Shown one piece after another: positions 31,641-40,285 of a stretch of 64,000 nucleotides of DNA (position 1 is the stretch's first letter; every line of letters begins with the position of its first letter). The position numbers and the translations under genes are program-made. The notes under the pieces are model-generated. The model ran no database searches and was not told the origin of the DNA. It worked only from the letters and a program-made list of their open reading frames with translations. Source of the stretch: Coraliomargarita_B sp036735565 (GTDB lineage: Bacteria; Verrucomicrobiota; Verrucomicrobiia; Opitutales; Coraliomargaritaceae); NCBI GenBank assembly GCA_036735565.1, contig DAINOC010000001.1, forward strand, positions 1 through 64,000, written 5' to 3'.

Positions 31641-33398
31641 ATGCGCAAAGAGATGAGACCGCTATCGATCCATGCCATCCGGGAAGCTTATGGGGCCGGC
31701 CGTTTGACGCCCCGCCAACTGGTGCACGAACTGCTGGCCCGAAGTGAAGCCGTTGAGAATCCGGCCATCTGGATCCATCGCCTAAGTCTCGAGGAGCTGG
31801 AGCCGTATTTGATCCGCTTGGAGACGGCGGATCCGGGTTTGATGCCGCTTTACGGCATCCCCTTTGTCATCAAGGACAATATCGACCTCGCGGGCGTGCC
31901 CACCACGGCTGCATGTCTTGCTTATGCCTACAGGCCGGAGGTTTCGGCGCCGGTCGTGCAGCGGCTGATCGATGCCGGTGCGATTCCTCTGGGTAAGACC
32001 AATCTCGACCAGTTCGCCACGGGGTTGGTGGGGGTGCGTTCGCCCTACGGCGTGCCACGGAATCCCTACGCTCCGGATCGGGTGCCGGGGGGCTCCAGTT
32101 CGGGTTCGGCGGTGGCACTTTCAGAGGGTATCGCGAGCTTCTCTTTGGGAACGGATACCGCCGGGTCTGGACGGGTGCCGGCAGCGTTCAATCGGCTGTG
32201 GGGCGTGAAGCCCAGTCGGGGTCGCCTGAGCACCTCGGGCGTCGTGCCGGCCTGCCGGACGCTCGATTGCGTCTCCATTTTTGCGTTGAATGCGGCTGAT
32301 GCCCAGTCTGTGCTCGCCGTGGCAGAGGGCTATGATGCGGCGGATGCCTATGCGCAGCCCACGTTGGACCGCCCGCTCCCGGCTAGCGGGAAAATCGGAA
32401 TTCCGCAGTCGGGGCAGTTGTCGTTTTTTGGAGATGCCGGATATGCGGCGGCATGGGAAGTCTCATTGGAGGCCTTGCGCGTGCGGGGAGCGGAGCTGGT
32501 TGAGATCGACTTCGCGCCTTTTCTGCATGCTGCACGGCTGCTCTACGAGGGCCCATGGGTGGCGGAGCGCACCACCGCGCTGAAGGAGTTTCTCGATTCC
32601 AATGCGGAAGATTTTTACCCGACCACCCGGAGCATCCTGAGTGGGGGTCTTGAGCGCAGCGCCTGCGAGGTCTTTGCCGCCGTATACCGTTTGGCTGAGC
32701 TTAAGCGGACCGCCGATGAGGTGTGGTCGGATGTCAGTGCTATCGTCACCCCCACGGCAGGAGGCTTTCCGACGCTGGCGGATCTGGCGGCCGATCCGAT
32801 CGGCCCGAACTCGCAGCTGGGCTACTACACCAATTTCATGAACTTGCTCGATCTTTGTGCGGTGGCTACGCCAGCTGCCGATGCGGCTACTGGTCTTCCC
32901 TTTGGCATCACCTGGATCGCACCGAGGGATACCGACCGCGCTTTGCTGGGACTGGCGGCATTTTTCATGGGTGAGAGCCGTGCGGTGACCGGCGTGAGCG
33001 ATGATCGGAATCGCTTGTCACTGCTCCTCTTCGGTGCCCACATGCGCGGACTTCCGCTGAATCCGCAGGTGCTCGCTCTGGGTGCGACTTTTCTCGGCGA
33101 AGTGCAGACCGCGCCTGCTTATAAAATGGTCTATCTGCCGGAACCGGCACCCCATCGCCCCGGTATCCTTCGGATGGATACAGGGGGTTCGTCGATCATG
33201 GCCGAGGAGTGGTCCTTCCCCCGCTCGGCGCTGGGGGATTTTCTGGCAACGATCCAGCAGCCTCTCGGACTCGGGCAAATCGAACTTGCAGATGGACGCA
33301 AGGTGCATGGCTTCCTCTGTGAGGCGGTAGCGGCCGGGGCGGCGGCCGACATCTCCCGCTCGGGTGGCTGGCGCGCCTATCTGGCCGAGTCGGGCTAG
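31641..33398 (+). CDS. atzF: Allophanate hydrolase
   Basis: 585 residues. The amidase-signature domain shows the Lys-Ser-Ser triad: FVIKDNIDLAG, PGGSSSGSAVALSEG and SLGTDTAGSGRVPA. The C-terminal domain (residues about 470-585, LFGAHMRGLPLNPQ...) is the one specific to allophanate hydrolases. It converts allophanate to ammonia and carbon dioxide, the last step of the carboxylase route. It follows the carboxylase by 5 bp and its stop overlaps the convergent doc gene by 4 bp. Confidence 0.92.
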   Translation: MRKEMRPLSIHAIREAYGAGRLTPRQLVHELLARSEAVENPAIWIHRLSLEELEPYLIRLETADPGLMPLYGIPFVIKDNIDLAGVPTTAACLAYAYRPEVSAPVVQRLIDAGAIPLGKTNLDQFATGLVGVRSPYGVPRNPYAPDRVPGGSSSGSAVALSEGIASFSLGTDTAGSGRVPAAFNRLWGVKPSRGRLSTSGVVPACRTLDCVSIFALNAADAQSVLAVAEGYDAADAYAQPTLDRPLPASGKIGIPQSGQLSFFGDAGYAAAWEVSLEALRVRGAELVEIDFAPFLHAARLLYEGPWVAERTTALKEFLDSNAEDFYPTTRSILSGGLERSACEVFAAVYRLAELKRTADEVWSDVSAIVTPTAGGFPTLADLAADPIGPNSQLGYYTNFMNLLDLCAVATPAADAATGLPFGITWIAPRDTDRALLGLAAFFMGESRAVTGVSDDRNRLSLLLFGAHMRGLPLNPQVLALGATFLGEVQTAPAYKMVYLPEPAPHRPGILRMDTGGSSIMAEEWSFPRSALGDFLATIQQPLGLGQIELADGRKVHGFLCEAVAAGAAADISRSGGWRAYLAESG

Positions 33399-33781
33399 AT
33401 TTTGCGGCAGTTGTCCGCTAGCCAGGCCGTAAGCTCGGCGTCGCTCAGGCGATCGTCCGCCAGCGCAAAGATCTGCAGGGCGGCCGTCTCCTCGGAGGCT
33501 TCGAGCTGATAACCGTTTATTTTGAGAAATGTGTAGGCTGCCATGAAGCCTGTGCGTTTATTGCCATCAAAAAATGGATGACTTTTTACGAGTCCTGAGC
33601 AGTAGACGGCAGCCAATTCAAAGAGATCCGGTTCACTGTAATGAAAGTGTTGCAGGGGCCGTCCAAGTGATGTTTCCAATGCCTGGTCATCACGAAGGCC
33701 GTCGGCTCCCCCGAATCTTGAAATTGAGAGGCTGTGAATGGCTTGAATGCTTTCTTTGCTCAGCCAGTAGGGGTCCTTCAT
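33395..33781 (-). CDS. doc: Doc-type Fic-domain toxin (death on curing)
   Basis: 128 residues with the Doc/Fic motif KSHPFFDGNKRTGFMAAY, preceded by the GGADGLRDDQALETSL segment usual in Doc. Doc proteins phosphorylate EF-Tu and stop translation. The gene starts inside the antitoxin stop (ATGA overlap). Its end overlaps the allophanate hydrolase gene convergently. Confidence 0.88.
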   Translation of the reverse strand: MKDPYWLSKESIQAIHSLSISRFGGADGLRDDQALETSLGRPLQHFHYSEPDLFELAAVYCSGLVKSHPFFDGNKRTGFMAAYTFLKINGYQLEASEETAALQIFALADDRLSDAELTAWLADNCRKI

Positions 33782-34008
33782 TTTGCCAGCTCTCGCATTG
33801 TGTTTCGATAGCGCTGCATTCCATCTTCGGCGACCTTTAAGACATCCTCGAATCCCGGACGATCCGGATTCAAGTTGAGACTCTGGTTGGGTGCCTCGGT
33901 GAGGTAGAGGGTGGCCCCTTCTTCCACTTTTAGAATTTGCAGGGCTTCCTTGGGCAGAACGATCCCGTAGGAGTTACCAATTTTGCGGACTTTGGTTTGG
34001 ATAGGCAT
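33778..34008 (-). CDS. AbrB/MazE-like antitoxin paired with Doc
   Basis: 76 residues with an AbrB/SpoVT-type swapped-hairpin domain at the N terminus (TKVRKIGNSYGIVLPKEALQ), then a C-terminal toxin-binding tail. Doc is classically partnered by Phd; here the antitoxin belongs to the AbrB class instead, a known but less common arrangement. It likely represses itself through the repeated GTTATAAC sites just upstream. Confidence 0.85.
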   Translation of the reverse strand: MPIQTKVRKIGNSYGIVLPKEALQILKVEEGATLYLTEAPNQSLNLNPDRPGFEDVLKVAEDGMQRYRNTMRELAK

Positions 34009-34009
34009 G

Positions 34010-34029
34010 GTTATAACTTATGTTATAAC
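34010..34029. promoter_or_regulatory. Two GTTATAAC palindromes, candidate TA operator
   Basis: GTTATAAC-TTAT-GTTATAAC starts 2 bp upstream of the antitoxin ATG. Each half is itself an 8-bp palindrome and resembles a -10 element, so binding there would block transcription. Confidence 0.6.
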
Positions 34030-34060
34030 GCTGCACTGTCGAGAGGAAACAGCCATCGCG

Positions 34061-36841
34061 CTAATGCGCTTCGAGCCAGTTGTCGCCGATGCCGATCTCG
34101 ATTTCGATGGGGCAGGCGAGTTCGAGGGCACCAACCATGCCTTCGGTGACGATGGCGCGGAGGGTGGCCTCCTCGTCGGGATGCAGGTCGAAGACGAGCT
34201 CGTCGTGCACCTGGAGGAGCATCCGGCTTTGCAGACGGGAGTCGGTCATTGATTGATGGATACGGACCATCGCCCGTTTGATCATATCCGCAGCGGTCCC
34301 CTGAATGGGCATGTTGATGGCGTTGCGCTCGGCTCCGGCGCGGACGGTTCCATTACTGGAGTTGATGTCGCGCAGGTAGCGGCGGCGCCCGCAGGCTGTC
34401 TCCACATAGCCTTCTTTGCGGGCCTTCTCCTGCTGGGCATTCATGTAGCCGGGGATGCCGGGGAATTGTTTGAAGTATTCGTCGATGATGGACTGGGCCT
34501 CGGTGCGACTGACGGAGCCGCCGAGCCGCTGGGCCAGCCCGAAGGCGGAGATCCCGTAAGGAATGCCGAAGTTGACCATCTTGGCGGTGCTGCGCTGGTC
34601 TCGGGTCACGGCTTCGGGATCGACCCCGAAGATGCGGGCAGCGGTGGCGGTGTGGATGTCGCGCTTCTCCGCGAAGGCGTTGAGGAGGCCGGGGTCGCCT
34701 GTCAGTGCGGCAAGGATGCGCAGCTCGATTTGGGAGTAGTCGGCCGCGAGGAGTTTCCATCCTTCGCGGGGCACGAAGGCCTTGCGGATATCGCGGCCCC
34801 GCTCGCTGCGCACCGGGATATTCTGCAGGTTGGGATCATTGGAGCTGAGTCGACCAGTGGCGGTTTGCACCTGCCCGTAGTGAGTATGGACGCGGCCGGT
34901 CTTCGGGTCGATGCTTTGGGGCAGGGCATCGATGTAGGTGCTCTTAAGTTTGGTCAGCTGACGGTATTCCAACAGGTCGGCAACGATCGGGTGTTTGGAC
35001 GCGAGGGTGGCGAGGATCTGCTCGCTGGTGGCATACTGGCCGGTTTTGGTCTTCTTCGGCTTTTCGATGAGTTTGAGCTCGTCGAAGAGAATCTCGCCGA
35101 GCTGCTTGGGTGAGTTCAGATTGAACTCACGGCCCGCCGCTTGATAGACGGACTCTTGCAAGGCGATGATGTGGTCCTGCAATCCCAGACCGATATCCTG
35201 CAGTGTCGACTCGTTCATGCGGATGCCCTGGCGTTCCATGGCCACGAGGACTGGTAGCAGGGGTGTCTCAATTTCGTAGAAGACGCCAGCTTGACCCGAG
35301 GTTTCGAGCAGAGGCGCAAAAACCTCCCAGAGTTGGAGGGCGACGTCGGCATCTTCGATTGCGTAGTTGGCCAAGGCCTGCGGTTCGATCGTGGAATAGT
35401 CGAGGCACTCGCCTTTTTTGCTGTCGGGAAAGAGCGAGGAAAAGCGGATCGTTGAATATTTGAGAAAGTCTTCGGCTAAGACGTCGAGGTTGTGCCGCTG
35501 CTCGGGGTCGATGAGCGCGTGGGCCAGCATGGTATCGTAACAAGGCCCCGCGACGGGGCAGTCCTGCTCGGCAAGGATGGCGAGGTCGAATTTTAGATTG
35601 TGCCCGATTTTGATGAGATCGGCATCGGCAAAGACTGGCCGAAGCGCAGACAAAGCCTCGGGGGAAGCGGACACCCACCAGCCGCAGCGGGCTTCCGTGG
35701 AAAAGGAAAGGCCGACTAAATCCGCGCTGCGGGGATTCAGGCCCGTGGTCTCGGTGTCGAAGGCAAAGCGCCCGGCCACGCGCAGTTGGTCGACCAGGGC
35801 CGTGAGATCCGCCCCATCCCGGACAATGCGGTAGTCGGTTTTGATGTCGGCGAAGGTTTGGAAGTTTGTCGCGGGAAGCAGGTCGAGTTGGCCGGAAGAC
35901 TGGCCGGTTTGTGGCTCATCGTCCTCGCCGCGGAGGACGAGATCCTGCGACGCTTCCTGCACGGAGAAGTTATTGCCGAAGACCCGCTTGCCAAGTGTTC
36001 GGAACTCGAACTCGTTGAAGATCGGCATCAGTTTTTCCTTCTGTGGCGGCTCAAGCTGCAGGGACTCCCAGTCGCAGTCGATGGGCACGTCCAGTTGAAT
36101 GGTGGCGAGTTGCTTGGAGAGGCGGGCCTGATCGGCGTGCTCCCGAACTTTTTCCCGTTGCTTACCCTTGAGTTCGTCGACGTGGGCCAGTAGTCCCTCG
36201 ACACTGCTGTACAGGGCAAGGAGCTTCTCGGCGGTCTTTGGGCCGATGCCGGGCACCCCGGGAATGTTGTCCGAAACGTCGCCGCAGAGGCCGAGCATGT
36301 CGATGACCTGCTCGACGCGTTGGATCCCCCACTTTGCGCAGATCTCCGGGATGCCCCAGATCTCGGCACCGTCGCCCTGGCGCGAAGGGCGATACATTTT
36401 GATCTTTTCGGTGACGAGTTGGCCGAAATCCTTGTCCGGAGTGACCATGAAGATCTCATCGAAGCCGTCGGCCTCGGCACGGCGGGCTAGTGTGCCGATG
36501 ATGTCGTCGGCCTCGTAGCCATCGAGTTTCAAGACGGGAATGCCAAAGGCCTTTGCGATGCGGTCGAGGTGGGGGAGGGCGGCTGACAGGTCCTCCGGCA
36601 TATCCTCGCGGTTGGCCTTATAGGCCGGGTGGAGTCGGTGTCGTTCCGTCGGAGCCGAGGTGTCGAAGACAACCGCGAGGTGGGTGGGTTGCCGGTGGGT
36701 CATCAGCTCGATCAGCGTCCCAGTGAATCCGAAGATAGCCGAGGTGTTATAACCCGTTGAAGTATAAATGGGACTCCGAATCAGGGCGAAGTGAGCGCGA
36801 TAGGCCAGCGCCATACCGTCGAGAAGGTAAAGGGACTTCAT
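34061..36841 (-). CDS. polA: DNA polymerase I
   Basis: 926 residues, full length, with three active domains. 5' nuclease: YLLDGMALAYRAHFAL and the FMVTPDKDFGQL segment. 3'-5' proofreading exonuclease, DEDD residues intact: FAFDTETTGLN, IGHNLKFDLAIL, YAIEDADVALQLWE. Polymerase: LLAADYSQIELRILAAL, KMVNFGIPYGISAFGL, LQVHDELVFDLH. It fills gaps in repair (with UvrABC) and removes RNA primers. ATG at 36841 (MKSLYLLDGM) is chosen; an upstream start at 36880 is less typical. Confidence 0.96.
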   Translation of the reverse strand: MKSLYLLDGMALAYRAHFALIRSPIYTSTGYNTSAIFGFTGTLIELMTHRQPTHLAVVFDTSAPTERHRLHPAYKANREDMPEDLSAALPHLDRIAKAFGIPVLKLDGYEADDIIGTLARRAEADGFDEIFMVTPDKDFGQLVTEKIKMYRPSRQGDGAEIWGIPEICAKWGIQRVEQVIDMLGLCGDVSDNIPGVPGIGPKTAEKLLALYSSVEGLLAHVDELKGKQREKVREHADQARLSKQLATIQLDVPIDCDWESLQLEPPQKEKLMPIFNEFEFRTLGKRVFGNNFSVQEASQDLVLRGEDDEPQTGQSSGQLDLLPATNFQTFADIKTDYRIVRDGADLTALVDQLRVAGRFAFDTETTGLNPRSADLVGLSFSTEARCGWWVSASPEALSALRPVFADADLIKIGHNLKFDLAILAEQDCPVAGPCYDTMLAHALIDPEQRHNLDVLAEDFLKYSTIRFSSLFPDSKKGECLDYSTIEPQALANYAIEDADVALQLWEVFAPLLETSGQAGVFYEIETPLLPVLVAMERQGIRMNESTLQDIGLGLQDHIIALQESVYQAAGREFNLNSPKQLGEILFDELKLIEKPKKTKTGQYATSEQILATLASKHPIVADLLEYRQLTKLKSTYIDALPQSIDPKTGRVHTHYGQVQTATGRLSSNDPNLQNIPVRSERGRDIRKAFVPREGWKLLAADYSQIELRILAALTGDPGLLNAFAEKRDIHTATAARIFGVDPEAVTRDQRSTAKMVNFGIPYGISAFGLAQRLGGSVSRTEAQSIIDEYFKQFPGIPGYMNAQQEKARKEGYVETACGRRRYLRDINSSNGTVRAGAERNAINMPIQGTAADMIKRAMVRIHQSMTDSRLQSRMLLQVHDELVFDLHPDEEATLRAIVTEGMVGALELACPIEIEIGIGDNWLEAH

Positions 36842-36949
36842 TCCGCGAAGGATGAGCGCTCGACCCAAAATATCCAACACCGAATCTAAAAAAATAGTGA
36901 CAGGCTAAATATTATTGACGAGACTGTTTGTTATTCGTTCGATCGTGAC

Positions 36950-37954
36950 ATGAGAATGCGTCGGTTAAAAATCCGGGGAAGGTGTGCAGTGTATCACTGC
37001 ATGACCCGAACGGTTAATGGGGAACGGATTTTTAAGGATCGGGATAAGGAGATGTTGCGCAAAATGCTGTGGCAACTGGCTGATTTCAGCGGCGTGGAGA
37101 TTCTTACTTACTGCATTATGTCCAACCACTTCCATGTTTTGGTTCGGGTGGATGATGCGGTAGACATCCCGGATCGGGAGTTGCTGCGCCGCTATGCGGT
37201 TTTGTATCCCCAGGCGACGAAGTATCAAACCGCTACGGTGAGAGAGATCGCGAAGATTTTGCAGCAAGGGGGGGAGGAGGCGGATATCATGCGGAAGAAG
37301 CTGCTCGCCCGGATGGGGGATGTGTCGGAGTTTATGAAGGCGGTTAAACAGCGTTTCTCGGTTTGGTTTAACCGCACGCACGGACGCTACGGCACCTTGT
37401 GGTCGGAACGCTTCAAAAGCGTATTGGTTGAGGGAAGGGGCAATGCCCTGCAAACTGTGGCCGCTTACATTGATTTAAACCCGGTTCGGGCGGAACTCGT
37501 GGAGGACCCTAAGGACTATCGCTTCTGCGGATATGCGGAAGCGGTTGCCTGCTCGAAGGTGGCCAGAAAGGGGATCGCGGTGGTTTGGGCGAGTTATGCG
37601 GATGGCTCGGAGCGGGTGGAGCATTCTTCGGATGCGGCTTTGAGTGACCATCGTTCACTTATTTTCGGCAAGCGGGCGGATCAGGTTGGTTCAGATGAAG
37701 TGAAGCGCGCGAAGGTGCTACGGCAGTTGGAACGGGCGGATGCCCCGTTACCGAGGCATGTGGTGCTGCGCTGCCGGATCCGGTATTTTACGGATGGAGC
37801 GATTCTGGGCAGCCGGGAATTTGTGCAAAGTCATGTTGACTCCTGGCAAGGGGAGCGCCGACGGAAGTTTCCACCGAAAGTGCATCCCTTTCGGGGCGCG
37901 GATTGGGGCAACTTGTCGGTGATAAAGGGGCTCCGGAAACAGGTGTTCAGCTAG
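36950..37954 (+). CDS. RAYT-like Y1 transposase (REP-associated tyrosine transposase)
   Basis: 334 residues of the IS200/IS605 Y1 superfamily: RGRCAVYHCMTRTVNG at the start, the HUH pair in CIMSNHFHVLVRV and a GTLWSERFKSVLVEG core leading to AAYIDLNPVRAELVEDP. The size and a C-terminal DNA-binding region with GAILGSREFV fit single-copy REP-associated transposases rather than a mobile insertion sequence. No terminal repeats or accessory gene are seen. It may handle the REP-like palindromes abundant in the first 6 kb; that link is inference. Confidence 0.82.
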   Translation: MRMRRLKIRGRCAVYHCMTRTVNGERIFKDRDKEMLRKMLWQLADFSGVEILTYCIMSNHFHVLVRVDDAVDIPDRELLRRYAVLYPQATKYQTATVREIAKILQQGGEEADIMRKKLLARMGDVSEFMKAVKQRFSVWFNRTHGRYGTLWSERFKSVLVEGRGNALQTVAAYIDLNPVRAELVEDPKDYRFCGYAEAVACSKVARKGIAVVWASYADGSERVEHSSDAALSDHRSLIFGKRADQVGSDEVKRAKVLRQLERADAPLPRHVVLRCRIRYFTDGAILGSREFVQSHVDSWQGERRRKFPPKVHPFRGADWGNLSVIKGLRKQVFS

Positions 37955-37961
37955 CGCCGGT

Positions 37962-39344
37962 TCAGGCGCTTCCGGAGATTACTTTTTTCAGGTAATCACG
38001 TCCGTCGGCCTCGTTATCGAAGGCCCCGTCCAACTGGGCTTCGTAGGCCTCGTCGAGGATCTTGCCGAAATGGGGTCCCGGCTTGATGTCAAGTTCGACA
38101 AGGTGACGCCCGAGCAGAATGGGTCGCGGGGCGTTGTCCTCGATCGAGAGGACCCTGGTCTTTTCGAGCAGCCAGTCACCTTCGGGGAATCCATCGGGCT
38201 GGATGGGTGGGCGCCCGAATTTATCGGCATGGGCCACGCGGACGAGGCGGTCGACCCTTTTGACGCGGGCGGCGAGGCGGCGCACGGCCGAATCGCCCGC
38301 TCCGTTGCGGTAGAGAGCAAGGGGGCGCATGTGCTGCTCCACCAGAGGCAGGACCTCTTCGAAAATCTTCTTCTGGCGGGTGAGCCTTTCGAGGAAGCGC
38401 TGTGCCACGGGCACACCTTCCACATCGTGCCGGGGACTGCGGATGCGGCCGTCATTATCGGTATAGCTGGTGTCGGGCTTGCCGAAATCGTGGCAGAGCA
38501 CGGCTAGACCGACGATAAGGTCTTCCCAGTCATCGCCGATGCGTCTTGCGGCAAAAGCGTCGAGGCAGTGCCGCGTATGGGTCCAGACATCGCCCTCCGG
38601 GTGCCATTTCGGATCCTGTTGGCATCCGACGAGGGCCTCGAGTTCCGGAAAGAATGGGAGCCAGTTACAGGCTTGGAGGAAGTCCAGTCCGGCGGAAATG
38701 GCGGTGCCTTTGAGTAGGAGTTTTTTCCACTCTTCCCATAGACGTTCAGCCGGGAGTTCAGCCGGGCTTAAGCCGCGGCAGAGAGCGATGGTCGCGGGAT
38801 CGGGCGTGAGCTCGAAGCGCGCGACGAACTGCATACCGCGCAGCACGCGAAGCGGGTCTTCACCGAAAGCGGCCGAGACATGGCGCAGACGTCGGGCCTG
38901 CAAGTCAGGGATGCCCTCGAAGGGGTCGAGTATCTCGCCGGTCAGCGGGTCGCAGCTGATGGCGTTGATGGTGAAGTCGCGGCGGGCCGCCGCTTCCTCC
39001 GGGGACATCGTCGGATCGCCCTCGACGCGGAAGTCAGTGTGTTTGGGACCGGTCTTCGACTCACGCCGGGGCAGGGCGAGGTCGATGCCCTCGCCTTTCA
39101 GGATAAGCACCCCAAAGGCGCGGCCCACGGTATCGAGACGAAAGTAGGGCTGTAGGGCGGACTCGACCGCGTCAATCGCGAGGCCGTAGACTTCCATATC
39201 GATGTCTTTGGCGGGGCGACCGAGGAGGCCATCACGCACGCAGCCGCCCACGAGGAGGGCGCGGCCGCCGGCGTCGCGCAGGAGGCGGGCAACCCGCAGG
39301 ATCGTAGTCCGCTGGGACTCGGGAATTTGTTCGACGAGATTCAA
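37962..39344 (-). CDS. cca: CCA tRNA nucleotidyltransferase / poly(A) polymerase family
   Basis: 460 residues. The nucleotidyltransferase head has LLVGGCVRDGLLGRPAKDIDMEVYG (DxD in KDIDME) and RRDFTINAIS. The middle has GMQFVARFELT. An HD phosphohydrolase domain follows (LAVLCHDFGKPDTS). It adds or repairs the 3' CCA of tRNA. The only start that retains the head is TTG at 39344, an uncommon start codon. Confidence 0.88.
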   Translation of the reverse strand: MNLVEQIPESQRTTILRVARLLRDAGGRALLVGGCVRDGLLGRPAKDIDMEVYGLAIDAVESALQPYFRLDTVGRAFGVLILKGEGIDLALPRRESKTGPKHTDFRVEGDPTMSPEEAAARRDFTINAISCDPLTGEILDPFEGIPDLQARRLRHVSAAFGEDPLRVLRGMQFVARFELTPDPATIALCRGLSPAELPAERLWEEWKKLLLKGTAISAGLDFLQACNWLPFFPELEALVGCQQDPKWHPEGDVWTHTRHCLDAFAARRIGDDWEDLIVGLAVLCHDFGKPDTSYTDNDGRIRSPRHDVEGVPVAQRFLERLTRQKKIFEEVLPLVEQHMRPLALYRNGAGDSAVRRLAARVKRVDRLVRVAHADKFGRPPIQPDGFPEGDWLLEKTRVLSIEDNAPRPILLGRHLVELDIKPGPHFGKILDEAYEAQLDGAFDNEADGRDYLKKVISGSA

Positions 39345-39377
39345 AACAGCACCTTTGGGATACTTCGATTTCGGCGG

Positions 39378-40211
39378 TTAGCGGATCGTCGGGTCACCCC
39401 AATGCAGTTTATTGCGAACGATGGCGAAGTGGGAATGATCCGGATTTTGCATCAGTCGGAAGGTTGTTTCAGCGACGCGGATTTGGATAGGGAAGTTGCC
39501 GCTATCTTCGAAGCGCACGCGACCGTCGACGGTGATCCGCGGGCTGGGTCCCGGTTCACCGCTGGCGACGGTGATGGCGGTGGAATGATCGAAGATGACC
39601 GAGCGGTTACCCAGCGTATGCGGGCAGATCGGGGTCATGGCGATGGCGCGGACCTTTGGGCCGATGATGGGGCCGCCGGCGGAAAGGTTGTAGGCGGTGG
39701 AACCGGTAGGGGTGGCAAAGATGAGGCCGTCGCAGTGGTATTCCGACACGGCATTATCATTGGCCGCGACTTGCAGGCGGATCAGCCCGCGGCCCTCCGT
39801 TTCTTTGATCACGACATCGTTGAGCCCGTAGGCGGACTGTCCGGACGCGGTGGAGCACTCCAGCACGGAGCGCTCGGTGATACTGTAGCGGCCCTGGATC
39901 AATGCGGGTAGATCGCGCCCCGCCTCTTCCTGAGTGAAGGTGGCGAGGAAGCCGAGCTTGCCCAGATTGACGCCCAGCACGGCGGCCCCTGACTGCAGGG
40001 CGGCATTCAGGACACCGAGCAGGGTGCCATCGCCCCCGACGACGATGCAGAGATCCTGCCCTTCGAGCGCATTGGATGGCAGCGGGTAGTCCGTGAGGAT
40101 CCGCGTGGTGGCCCCCTCGCACTCCGCGATGCCCGAGAGGAAGCGGGCGACCGACTCGGCACCCGGCTTGGTGGTGTTGACGGCAAAAGCGATATTTCGG
40201 ATCGGGTCCAT
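39378..40211 (-). CDS. nadK: NAD kinase
   Basis: 277 residues. It phosphorylates NAD to NADP. The signature CIVVGGDGTLLGVLNAAL, LGVNLGKLGFLATF and FATPTGSTAYNLSAGGPI are all present. It lies downstream of, and 33 bp from, the start of cca on the same strand, so the two may form one operon with nadK first. Confidence 0.95.
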   Translation of the reverse strand: MDPIRNIAFAVNTTKPGAESVARFLSGIAECEGATTRILTDYPLPSNALEGQDLCIVVGGDGTLLGVLNAALQSGAAVLGVNLGKLGFLATFTQEEAGRDLPALIQGRYSITERSVLECSTASGQSAYGLNDVVIKETEGRGLIRLQVAANDNAVSEYHCDGLIFATPTGSTAYNLSAGGPIIGPKVRAIAMTPICPHTLGNRSVIFDHSTAITVASGEPGPSPRITVDGRVRFEDSGNFPIQIRVAETTFRLMQNPDHSHFAIVRNKLHWGDPTIR

Positions 40212-40285
40212 GAGGGTGGTTGTGGTTAAGAAAGGGTTGAATATAGGAGCAACTAGCCTACTTGCCAGAGCTGCGGTAGATTTGA

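Noticed and set aside
36950..37954. Active insertion sequence around the Y1 transposase
   Set aside because: No terminal hairpins, target duplication or second gene; the protein fits a domesticated RAYT better.
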